A stretch of DNA of 64,000 bases from Glebionis coronaria. Lineage: Eukaryota > Streptophyta > Magnoliopsida > Asterales > Asteraceae. The notes under the pieces are model-generated. The model did not search any database. It saw only the letters and a program-made list of their open reading frames with translations, and was not told the origin of the DNA. Numbering within the stretch: the first letter of the stretch is position 1; each line of letters begins with the position of its first letter. This document shows, piece after piece, positions 20,593-31,762 of the stretch. Where the stretch lies: contig CM046882.1 of assembly GCA_025667525.1 (NCBI GenBank), positions 547,658,630 to 547,722,629 of the forward strand. The letters are read 5' to 3'. Both the position numbers and the translations under genes were made by a program.

Positions 20593-23500
20593 GTGCAGAA
20601 ATATCTGAAGGAATCGGTATGGTATCTAGATAGTGGCTGTTCTAGACACATGACAGGGATTCAACAATACCTGCACAGATACTCAAAGGAGCCAGGTCCC
20701 AAAGTGGTGTTTGGAGATAACTCTTCAGGTGACACAGAAGGATATGGCTCAGTGAATTGCAATGGGATCACATTTACCAGGGTTGCATATGTGAATGGTC
20801 TTAAGCACAATCTTATTAGCATCAGCCAGTTATGTGATGCTGATTATAAGGTTTTGTTTACTAAGACTCAGGGAACCATATTCAACAAAAATAATGATGT
20901 TGTGCTAGTTGCACCTAGAAGGAGAGATGTTTATGTCATCAACATGGCTGTGTGCTCTGAAGACAGCTCAAATTTTTTTCTTGCCAAAGCCTCTGAAAGT
21001 GTCAACTGGCTGTGGCACAAAAGACTGTCTCATCTCAACTTCAAGAACATCAATAAGATAGCCACTCAAAACTTGGTTGCTGGTCTACCTTCAGTAATGT
21101 TTTCCAAAGACAAAACTTGTTCTGCCTGTGTCAAAGGAAAACATCACAGGTCTTCATTCAAGACTAGGCAATCATTCTCTATTGACAAGTGCTTACATCT
21201 CCTTCACATGGACTTGTTTGGACCTGTCAAACCTCAAACCATTAATCACAACAAATACACCTTGGTCATAGTTGATGAATTTTCAAGATATACATGGGTG
21301 TTCTTCCTCAGAAGGAAAAGTGATGCAGCTGATGCCATCATGTCCTTCATCAGACAGGTGGAAAATATGAATGATGTTAGAGTCAAAGCTCTAAGAAGTG
21401 ATAATGGTACAGAATTCAAGAATCATCAACTTGAATCATTTTGTGATGAAAAAGGGATTTCACAGAACTTCTCCTCAGCTGGCACTCCTGAACAAAATGG
21501 TGTGGCTGAAAGAAGAAACAGGACTCTGATTGAAGCTGCAAGAACTATGTTAAATGGTGCAGCCTTACCAAAGCAATTTTGGGGAGAAGCTGTACACACT
21601 GCCTGCTATACTCAAAACAGATCAATCATTGTCAAAAGACATGGCAAAACCTCCTATGAAGTTTTCAGAAAAAGATCTCCAGACGTCAGCTATTTTCATG
21701 TGTTTGGATGCCCTGTGTTTATTTATAACTACAGGGATAAACTTGGAAAGTTTGATGAAAAGGCTGATGATGGATTCTTTTTGGGATACTCTCCAACAGC
21801 CAAAGCCTTCAGAGTATTCAACATCAGAAGACAAGAAGTAGAAGAAACTTTCCATGTCAGATTTAATGAAGATGATGAAGTCATACAGAGAACAGGAACA
21901 GAGGGTGATGAAGTAGATTTTAATGAAAATATTTCTTTCCCAAGTGATGAGTTCACAGAACCCAGACCTATCAGTCATCACCACTCCAACACTCTCACTC
22001 CTTATGTTCCTGCTTTTGATCCTCTGTCTACTCACAACATTGAAGTTCCTACCTCTCAGGGACTTGATGAAGAAGAACCTCAAATCTCTGATGGTCCTTC
22101 TCATGATATTAATGACTCACCAATTCTTCAAAACTCTGAAGTTGCTCATGCTGATAATGAAATTGCTTCCCTTGATGTGGCTGAAGAAGACTCAGATACT
22201 GAAGTAGTTTTTGAAGAAAGCCCTCCCAGTCAGCAGGATGAGAGTCAAATTGTTCCAGCTATGCCCTCAGATACCCCTGTTCTTGAAACTCCAGCTCCTC
22301 AAAATAAGTGGTCAAGAGATCAACACATTCTTCTTGTCAACATTATTGGGGAACCAAATGCAGGGGTCACAACCAGACAGCGAATCCAAGACTCTGAGTC
22401 AGCCTCAGCCAATGAATGTCTATTTGCTGAATTCCTTTCTCAAATTGAACCTAAAAGAGTTGTTGAGGCTCTGACAGAAGATGGATGGGTAGCTGCTATG
22501 CAAGAAGAAATCAATCAGTTCAAAAGGAACAAGGTTTGGACACTAGTGCCAGCTCCACCTGGAAAGAATATCACAGGCACTAGATGGATCTATAGAAACA
22601 AGATGGATGAAATTGGGAACATCATCAGGAACAAGGCAAGATTGGTAGCACAGGGATACTCTCAGACTGAAGGAATTGATTATGATGAAACTTTTGCACC
22701 TGTTGCTAGACTTGAAGCCATCAGAATCTTTCTAGCTTATGCTGCCTATATGAACATCACTGTCTTTCAGATGGATGTAAAGAGTGCCTTCCTCAATGGT
22801 GATTTGGCTGAGGAAGTCTATGTTGCTCAACCTGAAGGATTTGAGAGCAGCGAGTTCCCCAACCATGTGTACAGACTTCACAAAGCTATGTATGGTCTGA
22901 AACAAGCTCCAAGAGCATGGTATGAAACTCTTTCAAATTTCTTATCTGAAAACAAATTTGTCAGGGGTTCTATTGATAAAACACTCTTTACCTTCAAGGA
23001 CAAGAGTGATTTCATCATTGTGCAGATTTATGTGGATGATATCATCTTTGGGTCAACAAATGTCAATCTTAGTAAACGTTTTGCTAAATTAATGACCAAG
23101 AAATATGAGATGAGTATGATGGGTGAACTAACTTACTTTTTGGGTTTTCAAATTAAACAATGTCCTAAGGGAATTTCTATTTGTCAAGAAAAGTATGTTA
23201 AGGATTTACTTAAAAAATATGACTTGGCTGATTGTGCCTCAGTGAAATGTCCCATGCTTCCACCCAACAACTTGGGCCCTGATGAGTCAGGGGTCTCTGT
23301 CAATGAGACTTTATATAGAGGCATGATTGGGTCACTGATGTATCTAACAGCCAGTCGTCCAGATATCCAATTCTCCACATGTCTCTGTGCAAGGTACCAA
23401 GCTAACCCAAAAGAATCCCATCTAGTGGCTGTTAAGAGAATTTTCAGGTATCTCAAAGGAACACCTTCCCTAGGACTATGGTATCCAAAGGAATCAGGCT

Positions 23501-23985
23501 TTGATCTCAAGGCCTATTCAGATTCAGATTATGCTGGATGCTGTATTGACAGGAAAAGTACTTCAGGCAGCTGTCAAATCCTAGGAGGAAAATTGGTTGG
23601 ATGGAGTGCTAAGAAGCAAAACTCTGTGGCTATGTCTTCAGCTGAAGCTGAGTATGTCGCTGCAGCCAGCTGTTGTGCTCAGGTGCTCTGGATGAAAAGT
23701 CAATTGGCTGACTATGAAATCTTGTATGACAAAGTGCCAATCTTTTGTGACAACACCAGCGCCATTGCCATATCCAACAACCCTGTTCTTCACTCTCGTA
23801 CCAAACACATTGATATCAGGTATCATTTTATCAGGGATCATATTATGAAGGGAGATATTGAGCTGCATTTTGTTCCCACAGAGCTGCAACTAGCTGATAT
23901 CTTTACAAAGCCTTTGGCTGAACCTACGTTCAACAGGCTAGTTGCTGAGCTAGGGATGCTCAATATCTCAAAGCCTGTGGCTTGA
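20593..23985 (+). CDS. pol: Pol polyprotein of the Sirevirus (protease-integrase-RT-RNase H)
   Basis: Supplies the enzymes for copying and integrating the element. Protease: [13 protein letters not shown] at about residue 10. Integrase zinc region: HKRLSHLNF...[10 protein letters not shown], about 142-190. Integrase core: Asp in LHMDLFGPV (about 207), Asp in RSDNGTEF (about 269), Glu in [12 protein letters not shown] (about 304). [23 protein letters not shown] (about 700), [11 protein letters not shown] and YVDDIIFGS (about 812). RNase [10 protein letters not shown] (about 974) and [10 protein letters not shown] (about 1015). All active-site residues are present and there is no stop. The frame has no ATG at its start; it opens at 20569, overlaps the end of gag by only a few bases, and is displaced by one frame. 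GTG at 20593 is only a formal start; see findings on expression. Confidence 0.95.
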   Translation: MQKYLKESVWYLDSGCSRHMTGIQQYLHRYSKEPGPKVVFGDNSSGDTEGYGSVNCNGITFTRVAYVNGLKHNLISISQLCDADYKVLFTKTQGTIFNKNNDVVLVAPRRRDVYVINMAVCSEDSSNFFLAKASESVNWLWHKRLSHLNFKNINKIATQNLVAGLPSVMFSKDKTCSACVKGKHHRSSFKTRQSFSIDKCLHLLHMDLFGPVKPQTINHNKYTLVIVDEFSRYTWVFFLRRKSDAADAIMSFIRQVENMNDVRVKALRSDNGTEFKNHQLESFCDEKGISQNFSSAGTPEQNGVAERRNRTLIEAARTMLNGAALPKQFWGEAVHTACYTQNRSIIVKRHGKTSYEVFRKRSPDVSYFHVFGCPVFIYNYRDKLGKFDEKADDGFFLGYSPTAKAFRVFNIRRQEVEETFHVRFNEDDEVIQRTGTEGDEVDFNENISFPSDEFTEPRPISHHHSNTLTPYVPAFDPLSTHNIEVPTSQGLDEEEPQISDGPSHDINDSPILQNSEVAHADNEIASLDVAEEDSDTEVVFEESPPSQQDESQIVPAMPSDTPVLETPAPQNKWSRDQHILLVNIIGEPNAGVTTRQRIQDSESASANECLFAEFLSQIEPKRVVEALTEDGWVAAMQEEINQFKRNKVWTLVPAPPGKNITGTRWIYRNKMDEIGNIIRNKARLVAQGYSQTEGIDYDETFAPVARLEAIRIFLAYAAYMNITVFQMDVKSAFLNGDLAEEVYVAQPEGFESSEFPNHVYRLHKAMYGLKQAPRAWYETLSNFLSENKFVRGSIDKTLFTFKDKSDFIIVQIYVDDIIFGSTNVNLSKRFAKLMTKKYEMSMMGELTYFLGFQIKQCPKGISICQEKYVKDLLKKYDLADCASVKCPMLPPNNLGPDESGVSVNETLYRGMIGSLMYLTASRPDIQFSTCLCARYQANPKESHLVAVKRIFRYLKGTPSLGLWYPKESGFDLKAYSDSDYAGCCIDRKSTSGSCQILGGKLVGWSAKKQNSVAMSSAEAEYVAAASCCAQVLWMKSQLADYEILYDKVPIFCDNTSAIAISNNPVLHSRTKHIDIRYHFIRDHIMKGDIELHFVPTELQLADIFTKPLAEPTFNRLVAELGMLNISKPVA

Positions 23986-24342
23986 TATTAAATGTGTTCA
24001 TTAAATGATTGATTCTATATTAAATGTTTCATTAAATGTCTTTCACATGTAACTAGGTAGTTGCATTCCAAGTAAATGCGAAAAACATTCTCACATTTTT
24101 TAATCATTTAAGTTTCGGATAACGAGGAGACAAATTTTTTGAAAGGTCAATGGGACCCACTTGAGCAGTCATTTTCGCTTTTTGCATTTAATACGGTTGA
24201 ATAACTGTTCACTCAAGTTTGATTATATATATTGTCTTCTTTCTCTTCTCACCCACCACCATTCTCAAAATCATTTTCTCTCTCTAAATCTCTCATCTCT
24301 CTCAACCATCCGCCATTTTCATTCACCTTCAACCTCATATCA
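23986..24342 (+). other. Spacer between pol and ORF3 with candidate internal promoter
   Basis: Begins with two imperfect copies of ATTAAATGTNTCATTAAATG. TATATATAT at 24224-24232 is followed by a CT-rich tract (CTTCTTTCTCTTCTCACC) that looks like a plant transcription start region and 5' leader. The ORF3 ATG lies about 110 nt downstream of the TATA sequence. Promoter activity is inference. Confidence 0.5.
24224..24232 (+). promoter_or_regulatory. Candidate TATA box for ORF3
   Basis: TATATATAT followed within 10-25 bases by a pyrimidine-rich CTTCTTTCTCTTCTC tract, the arrangement common around plant transcription starts. It lies far inside the element, between pol and ORF3. Confidence 0.4.
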
Positions 24343-27300
24343 ATGGCGTTTCCCGTACCAAAAGCCTCCAATGTGAACTTCGAGATCAACGAGAGCATCA
24401 TCGCCTCAAATAACGCTATTGGATGGATCAAGGCACCCAACAACACCTACTCGGATCTGGTAAATTTCATGCAGAACTGTGACCTAAACGAAGCCTTCAC
24501 CAAATCTCCTTCCACCTTTTACCAAGAATACCTTAGGGAATTCTGGTATTCTGCCGAAGTTGAAGAAGACACCATTACCTTTAGCCTTTCTTGCAATGAA
24601 CATCCGTTTGCCTTTTCCCTTGCTGATTTTGCCAGTGTGGCCGGACTTAAACATGGAGATGAGTGCTTGAAGACAGTTGACAAAAAGGCTGTCAAGGAAG
24701 CATTGGCCACACTCAAACCCTGTCATGAGATTAACCCTGCCCTCTCACCAGCTGATATCCTTGCCAAAGCACCTCTGAAGATCAAGTATTTCTCTCCTAT
24801 GTGGCGTGTCCTCTTCACCCACATTGTGAAGTCCCTGGGAGGCATGCAGGGATCACAAGATCAAATGTCGTTCAAACATCAGACTATTGCATATGGATTA
24901 ATTTGGGGAGCTGATGTTGACGTTGGAAGCCTTCTTTTCTCTAACCTGGTAGAACAACTAAAGGGAAGGAATCAGGTCAGGGAAAAGAACATCTGTTACG
25001 TGCGTTATTTGTCCCTGATCTTTGAGAGTTTGCTGGGAGAAAACTACCATAACAAGGCCTTGACAACCCTGAATCCCTATCGCATTACAGGCGCCATTTA
25101 CAAGGAGATAGGAGCTGAGGATTTCCCTGTGACCGCTCACATGCTGAACGTTGCTAACCAGGTACCCAACGCTGAGAAGCCCTTGCTCCCTTCCTCTGAG
25201 AAGGTGAATACTTCTAGTGTCGCTGGCAAGTCTACGTCTTTGACCTCTGGGCAGCACACTACCAAGTCCAAGGCTTCTTCTGGCCAACAGCCAAAGAAGA
25301 AGAAAATCCCCTCTTCTTCTCAACCTAAAGCTGTTAGCAAGGCCAAGGAAAAGAAGATTGAAACCGCCTCTGGTCCAGATACTCTTGTGGATACAGAATC
25401 TTTGGCTGACAAACAACAGGCGTCTAGTGTCTCTAAGTCAGCAGAGACTACAGGAAACCAGCCAAACCAAGCTGATATCTCACAGGTAATCAGTGTACAT
25501 TTTTAGAGGCTCACAAGCAACCACTCTCATTTATCTGTAGGAGAGAGTGGTGAAGTTAGGGTAATCCTCGACCCATAGAAGTCTGTCATTTCACTTAGAA
25601 TTCTTTAAGACTTCTGTACACTCTGTCTTTGCACCAGGGAGTGATTCATTTGTGTTTATAAAGCACCCCGATGACCCTGAACCCTCTAGACAGTATTCAG
25701 GCTAACAACAACCTGAATACATTAATGTCTCAACCTTGATGGCTGTACTTCACACAGCCTCTTGGTTCCCTCATTAAAAGAGTCCCAAAGGATTTATCCT
25801 TTCAGGGGGAGCTGAATCATCATCCTCAGCTTTCCTAGGGGCAGCGTAACAGGCGACCAACAACAACATATGTTTCACTCTTAAAAGAGTCCCAAAGGTT
25901 TTACCTTTTGGGGGGGCTGAATAATCACACTCAGCTTTCCTAGGGACAGCGAAATGGCGACCATTCACTTTATATTTTCCCTGTTACTAATTTCAACAAA
26001 CTTGCAGGCTGAAATTGTACAGCCAGTCAAAGAACCTCAGGTACATGAAAAGGAGGCTGAAACAATAACTCAGGACATTCAGATTGAAGAAGAACTTGTG
26101 CTCAATGCTGATGAAGACATGCTTTCTGTAGAAGATTATGTCGCTTAGTTTGAACCAATGCCTGAAGACGAATTCCCTGAGGGAATGTTTGATGAGGAAG
26201 AGGAAGAAGATGAGGATGACCAGCTGTCAGTCTCTCCTCCTAAAGAAGATGACAAGACTTCTCCTCTTAAGGAAGCTGTTGACACACAAAACTCTGCTAC
26301 ATCTGCAACAACAGTCCTCCAAAGACCCATATATGATCCAACAGCTGAATTCCTTTTGTTTGATCATCCTTCCCAGACTAACTTCGACTTATTTCCAAGG
26401 GAGGATGATTTTGCTCAACAAAGCCTCAATATCAAGAATCTTCAGCCTGTACACCATCAGTCTGATATTGAGCGCTTGTCAAGAAAGTTGGACGTAATCA
26501 AGTCAGAGATGCACAATTTTACTGTCACCTTCCCAGGTATAATAAAGAAGGCTGTGACTGAGGCTGTCACTGAGCCTATTCAGGAGGGTACAAGGAAAGG
26601 TGTGGCTCAAGGACTAAGTCATCTCTCGACAAGAATCAAGAATGCCATTGACTCAGTTGTCCCTGCATTATTCCAAGAACAAGAAACCGTCATTAACAGG
26701 CACTTCAATGTAGTGCGCAACAGGCAATACAACCATGCTGGTTTTATTGTTAGGCGAGTTCAGGCAAATACCAATGCCAATGCCAACCTATTGCTGAAGA
26801 TTGCCAGGGCATCAAGAAAAAGACAGCGTGCCATGGCTGCCTCTGTGGAGCAGATTGCAAGAAGATTACAGGCACGTTCATCCAAACATAAGAGAAGTAA
26901 GGATGAACGTGAGGGGGAGAAGAAAAATACACTCAGCCTTGCATCTGCTGAACAAGCCTCATCTTCAGCCAATCCTTCAACAACACCTGTTCCTCTTCAA
27001 GTCATCGAACCAGTTATAATACCTGATGATGAGGATCAGACTCAGGGGGAGCAACAATCACAAGATGACGCTGACTCATCTAAATCCATGATCCTAGTTA
27101 ACATCAGCAAACCTGAGGATGAGGATGAACCAGCAGCTAAGAAGCTTAAATTCACTGTGAGCTCCCTACCAAAATCTATTCAAAATCAGGCTCAGACAGC
27201 GTTCCTCAAAAGAGCTGATGATTTGAAAAACATAAGTGTGGAGTCCTCTGTCTCAAAGAAAGGTAAAGAGATAGTTTTAGTTGATACTGACACTAAACTT

Positions 27301-28259
27301 AAGAAGATAGCTGCGATGCTAGAGACAGGAGGATCCACAACAGACCTTTCCCAATTTTCAACCTTTACACCTTCTGATGAGAGACCTCTAACGCCTGAAG
27401 AAATAGAGCAACAGGCTGAAGAATTCAAAAGACTGAGTGAGCTCAAGGCAGCCAAAGAATTAAATGAAGCCACTCTGAGGAAGATGTCACCTCCTGAAAA
27501 AGAAAAAAAAAACAAAGGTTGAGGGAAATGGAACTTAAACGCGCTGAAGCCTTAAAGAAAGTCAAAGCTGACTATGATGGCTGCGTAAACAACAGGTATG
27601 CTGCTGGCAAGATAACCAAGTTTAGATACACCATTCACAAGTCCACAAACACTCCACAGATGATCTTATAGAGGGATAATCAAACGGGGAATATGGATGT
27701 GTTTGACAACTTCAGGTTAAAAACACTTGGGTTATCAGAATGGTTTGAACTCGAAGCCTTAGCTGCCAAAAAGTCTGGACAGGCAAATTTCCTTCTGCTA
27801 AAAACTCTTAAGGCTAAGTTTAACTGGATCAAGGAAACAGCTGCCAAACTCAAGATTGATCCTCCACCACAGCTTTTCGAACAAGGACCCCCAAAGACAA
27901 GCAACAAAAGAAGAAGAATTTCCCAAATCATTGATGAAACTTTTGTTACTGAAGATGTTCGTGTGGATGGCATGTACAGGGATCTGATCCTTCCTAATGG
28001 TATAGTTGGCCCTGTTGATGGTCAGACTTATTCAGTGCCTGAAAGAGGAATGGCGTTTATGAACAAAGCCTGCCAATATGCTTTTCAGAGGGAAGATGAG
28101 CTATGCCTGGCTTCAACTATTCAGCTGCTCTGTCACAAGAAGTGTCTCAAGATCAACTCTGAGTATTCCAAGAAGTTTGCAAAGACTTTGCAGGATGAAA
28201 TTGATAACAGATTAGATGTGGCCGAAGCTGAAGAAAGAATCAAAAATGATGACTATTGA
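24343..28259 (+). pseudogene. ORF3 of the Sirevirus (env-position gene of unknown function)
   Basis: The ATG at 24343 begins MAFPVPKASN. Exon 1 (to 25485, 381 codons) contains a folded-looking region (EYLREFWYSAEVEED, FSLADFASVAGLKHG, FKHQTIAYGLIWGADVDVG) and then a Ser/Lys-rich linker. A probable phase-0 intron (25486-26007) is followed by an acidic region, a probable coiled coil, Lys-rich patches (RASRKRQRAMAA) and a conserved C-terminal block (27693-28259, with GIVGPVDGQTYSVPERG). Lesions: TAG at 26146-26148, a one-base shift in the A10 run at 27503-27512, and TAG at 27669-27671. The position matches the env-like gene of Sireviruses, but I see no signal peptide, membrane segment or glycoprotein features, so an envelope role is not supported by this sequence. 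Confidence 0.72.
25486..26007 (+). other. Probable phase-0 intron of ORF3, filled with stem-loops
   Basis: Donor CACAG^GTAATC and acceptor ACTTGCAG^GCTG. Removing 522 bp joins two frames exactly in phase, while unspliced reading meets a TAG 20 bases after the donor. Inside are consecutive perfect stem-loops: 25521-25550 (8-bp stem), 25577-25615 (8 bp), 25693-25720 (9 bp), 25741-25759 (6 bp), 25787-25802 (7 bp, 2-nt loop) and 25810-25831 (6 bp). A roughly 105-bp segment (AAAAGAGTCCCAAAGG...TTTCCTAGGG) occurs twice, at about 25776-25850 and 25882-25955, each copy carrying a GGGGG tract. Confidence 0.65.
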
Positions 28260-28333
28260 AGAAAGTATCAGCCCTTTTACCTTCATCTTTTATTTAACTT
28301 ATGTAATGAACTTGTAATTTTTCTTTAAGTCTT

Positions 28334-28339
28334 AATAAA
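28334..28339 (+). terminator. Candidate poly(A) signal after ORF3
   Basis: AATAAA lies 75 bases after the ORF3 stop, in T-rich surroundings, and 110 bases before the 3' LTR. It could end an ORF3 transcript independently of the LTR signal. Confidence 0.4.
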
Positions 28340-28439
28340 ATCATGAGGTATGTTTGTTTAGATCTGTTATGTGTAAGAAGAAGCTGTTAAACTCACTTAC
28401 CTTAACTTAGTTAGATCTAGCACTATTTATGTTTAAATA

Positions 28440-28446
28440 GGGGGAG
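28440..28446 (+). promoter_or_regulatory. Polypurine tract of the Sirevirus
   Basis: AGGGGGAGAT ends directly before the TG of the 3' LTR, as required for plus-strand priming. Confidence 0.88.
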
Positions 28447-28448
28447 AT

Positions 28449-29191
28449 TGTTGGGAATCTAAACTTGTTAGATTCCCTGTTCATTGATTTAAACATAATT
28501 AGGCTGATAGATAGTCCCTTGCCTGTGCCTAGGAGGCAGGCAAGTTTCACAAGACTCACAGAGATCCGAATCTCTGTGAGCAACCTCAGAGGAGTCCATG
28601 TCAGAGACATTGTCAGGGAAGTCGAAGATTACCTGAAGACATACTCCTTGGCTGTGATGGATAACAGCCAAGATGTATTAGGGACTCTGAGGGGTTGAGA
28701 GTTAACAGGGGTGGCAATACCCTGATAACTCTCAGCACACTTTGGACATGCCATTTGTGTGTTCGAGAATATGAAGAATAAGGAAACTGTTTTGGACAAC
28801 TGTTCCTTAAAGCATAATGGAAGACTACCAAGAATAGAAGGACATCATGTGACTGATGTGGGAACTTGTAAAAGTTGTGTAGTCGACATCAAGTACTGTT
28901 CAAGTCAAACTCGTAACACTATAAATAGGATGTGTAACCTAGCATTAAGATTTAACACTTTGCAATATTAAGATCATTAGTGCGTGTAACTTAGTGAATC
29001 AAACAGCTACGACTGTATTCATAAGTTAAGGTTATTGTTGTTCAAAGTGTGCACAACACATTGTCATCAAACGGTGTTATCCATAACACTTGTAATTCTT
29101 TATTATACAATAATAAGATTACGTTTGAAAAGTAATACCTTGTGTTGATTAAGTTAAGATTAGGGTTTCTCGCATTGATTAGGGACTTTCA
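28449..29191 (+). repeat. 3' LTR of the Sirevirus
   Basis: 743 bp, starting TGTTGGGAATC and ending ACTTTCA, followed by the right target duplication ACTAT (29192-29196). One base differs from the 5' LTR (T at the position that is G near 17810). The U3 stem-loop chain and TATA box (28920-28927) are the same. Confidence 0.97.
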
Positions 29192-30676
29192 ACTATTGTT
29201 GGTGAATATATATAATACTTTTTACTATTTTTTCTGTAAATAATAGTCTTTGATATGTTATTCAGTGTACTTTTATATCGGTTGCATTTTATGACTTTAA
29301 ACAAAACTCCCCGCAGCGAAGCATGACACCATGTTACAGTTGAGGCCATGGCGCGTGTATCCTCTTTTTGCGAAGATAGCCCTAACTGAGCTTATATTTA
29401 TACAACATTGAAATCGATAAAGAGTCTCCCCGCAGCGAAGGGCGGGTCTGCCCGTCGTGTTTACAAATAAAAATACATAAACACTTTATCCCTAAATCTA
29501 GTGGCAGATCTGGTGTAGGTGGGTGTTTACCAGATCTACCTAGAAACCTCCGTCAGCTGCAACCAGTGACAATCACCACCAACCATCGTCGACAACCACC
29601 ATTGTCAATCACTACCATCATCCAACATAGTCCTTTAACACCAATGATTCTATCATTGTATAACACGTTTACGAATCAAGATAAGATATACAAACAAAAC
29701 CAAAGTTAATTTTATTAAGTAAAAAAAGTTTATCATCTTTAACACATCACCGCCACCGCCACCACTCACGACCAGTCACCAATGCTTCTCATACCTGTTG
29801 TTGTGGTAACAACTCACCACCAGCAGTCAAACCGTAAAAATCGAACCCTCACCACTATTAGTTGATCTCAAACAAGAACAAGAAACAAAAAATAACTCGA
29901 TTCGAACAAGAAACAAAAAATCAAACCCGCCGCCAACACAACCTCTGTCTTCTCGAGGTCTTCATTTATTATGATTTGTGTTGTGAATTTTTCGGATATG
30001 AGATGAATGGATATGAGTTTTTTGTTGGTGTTTACTTCGTCCCAACCAGGGTATAGATAATCAAAACCTAACTACGTACCAAAACAATGGTTACCGGATA
30101 TCATTTGGAATCGTGTAATCACTTTCCAAAGTAAATTATTCGACCCTAATGCCTGGGTATCACGAATACCTACTTGGGATAAGACCAAATGCTGTTAGTG
30201 ATTTAGGCACAAATCACTAACCCTTTCGTTGCTATGTATTTCTTGTTTCTGTCTTTCTTTCATGCAAATTATGATCACCTATTTATAGGTGTAGTACTCA
30301 AACCCAAGTCAATGGTATTAAAAGGATTTAACGGCCCATTAACTCTTCTTAATATGCTCCATAATACCAGGTCATAGTGGTTACAAGACCAATTAAACGT
30401 GGTCTTTAAAGCACTTGAATTGGTCAAAGACCGTTACAAGCACCCATGTTCAGCTCCAGCATTTGTCTATTCTTCAGTCCCACTAAAGCATCAGCAAACA
30501 CTGAAGAGTGTTCCCGCTGAAGCCTTCATTACTGAATAAGACTTGCTAAAGTGTAAACACTGAAGATATGTCTTCAGTGGTGTTACTCCCTGATGAACAC
30601 TTTCAGTCCAGAGTTCAACTCACTAAAGAGTTAACTCACTAAAGATCATCAGCAATGCTGAACAACATGTAACCCA
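29192..30676. other. Non-coding stretch between Sirevirus and Athila-like array
   Basis: No gene is recognisable. Two TCCCCGCAGCGAAG motifs lie about 143 bp apart (near 29296 and 29437). The second forms CCCGC/GCGGG, reminiscent of Helitron 3' hairpins, but no CTRR end follows. 29560-29830 is rich in CACCA/CCACC. 30440-30660 is dense in ACTGAAG, TTCAGT and ACTAAAG motifs and includes a perfect 9-bp stem-loop (30558-30579), suggesting the remains of another LTR. A CCTATTTATAGG sequence near 30280 could be a TATA region. Confidence 0.4.
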
Positions 30677-31754
30677 TAATAAGTGTGTAAACACTTATCC
30701 TTTTGCCACTAAAATCAAGGAAAAACAAGACCTAATCATGTGTTTAATATCGTAAAAGTTAGAATTACGCGTGGTTTTGTGTTTTTGTGTTAAATAGGTA
30801 CAAATGATCAAAAAGAAAGAAAACACGGGATTTCACGGTCAAATGTTGAAGAAAAGTCCAAGAAAGAGACGAAGACAAAGTCAAAAGACCAAAAGTGTGC
30901 CCAAGTTCACGAAAACCGGCGAAACCGACATGAGTTTAAAGAAAAAAAACAAGGAAACCGAAATCGAGCTCATTTTAGTGGATTTAATCATTTACGAAGA
31001 TTTCGGGCCAAGTGGGTCCCACATTCAGGTTATGGGCTCAAAAGGCCATTTGAAAGTTTAAATTTGCTTGTGTAACTTGAAAAAGCCCATATGGCCCAAA
31101 TACATTCAATAAACGGATGAGTGTTTTCTTTATTGGGCCAAGCCCATTTGTGAACAAAACATTTCACGGTCAAATAAAGACCCGGTCAACCATCTCAATC
31201 CAACACCCCAATACACGTGTTATAACTTATTCCCACCCCACACACACGTATTAAATAAAACGTTTTTACCCACTCCCCATTTCACTGTTTTCGTTACAAA
31301 CAAGGAAAAAAATCACCCCACTCCTTCTTTCTCTCCCATCTAAAAAACGCAGCAACCATTTTCCTTTTTACCCAATCACCCAAACCCTAATTAACCTAAG
31401 TCAAAAATTACCCATAGAAATATGGGGGTTTTTCCCTTATTGGTTAATTCACACACTTGGGGATTAAATCTCCAAGTTTTTGGGAGAAGAACACCAAGGT
31501 GTGGTCCTCCTCTCTCTCCTGACGTGGCTCACCTCCATCTTGTTATTGGATGGAACAACTCACCACAAACCCTCCACCAATTAAAATACTCCACCTCAGC
31601 ATAAAACAAACACAACAAACATAAATCACGCCACGAGGGCGATCCGTGTGATGATTGGAGGTTTTCCACCACAAGATCAAGAAAGATAAGAAAAGAGATG
31701 GAATAAGCGGCCATGATTGATTTCTTCATGAAGAAGGTTTTCTAGGGGTTTGCC

Positions 31755-31762
31755 TATAAAAA
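31755..31762 (+). promoter_or_regulatory. TATA box of LTR1
   Basis: TATAAAAA within GCCTATAAAAACCCC; conserved at 40523-40530 in LTR2 and 57551-57558 in LTR3 although the sequence around it differs in LTR3. Confidence 0.6.

Larger units (their letters stand above)
17224..29191 (+). mobile_element. Sirevirus-type Ty1/copia retrotransposon, young and nearly complete
   Basis: The 11,968-bp element is bounded by 743-bp LTRs and a perfect 5-bp target duplication ACTAT (17219-17223 and 29192-29196). The internal order is PBS, gag, pol (protease, integrase, RT, RNase H: the copia order), a third gene downstream of pol, and a polypurine tract. A large Gag, an extra gene after pol and repeated GGGGGAG tracts (25805, 26913, 27045, 28440) fit the Sirevirus (SIRE/Maximus) lineage. 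The LTRs differ at one position by eye, so insertion is very recent. Gag and pol frames are open; ORF3 has lesions. Confidence 0.93.

Noticed and set aside
21622..22104. Minus-strand frames within Sirevirus pol
   Set aside because: Antisense to an intact, well-supported pol frame.
24343..28259. Calling ORF3 a true envelope gene
   Set aside because: Position fits, but there is no visible signal peptide, membrane helix or cysteine-rich ectodomain; the protein looks like a soluble, charged, coiled-coil protein.
29290..29465. CCCCGCAGCGAAG motifs as a Helitron 3' end
   Set aside because: A CCCGC/GCGGG hairpin is present at the second motif, but no CTRR terminus follows and no matching 5' TC end was found.
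30804..31061. Lysine-rich open frame repeated at 39579-39851 as if conserved
   Set aside because: It lies in LTR1 and LTR2, which are copies of each other, so similarity is automatic; the frame is broken in LTR3 and the region has no coding signature.
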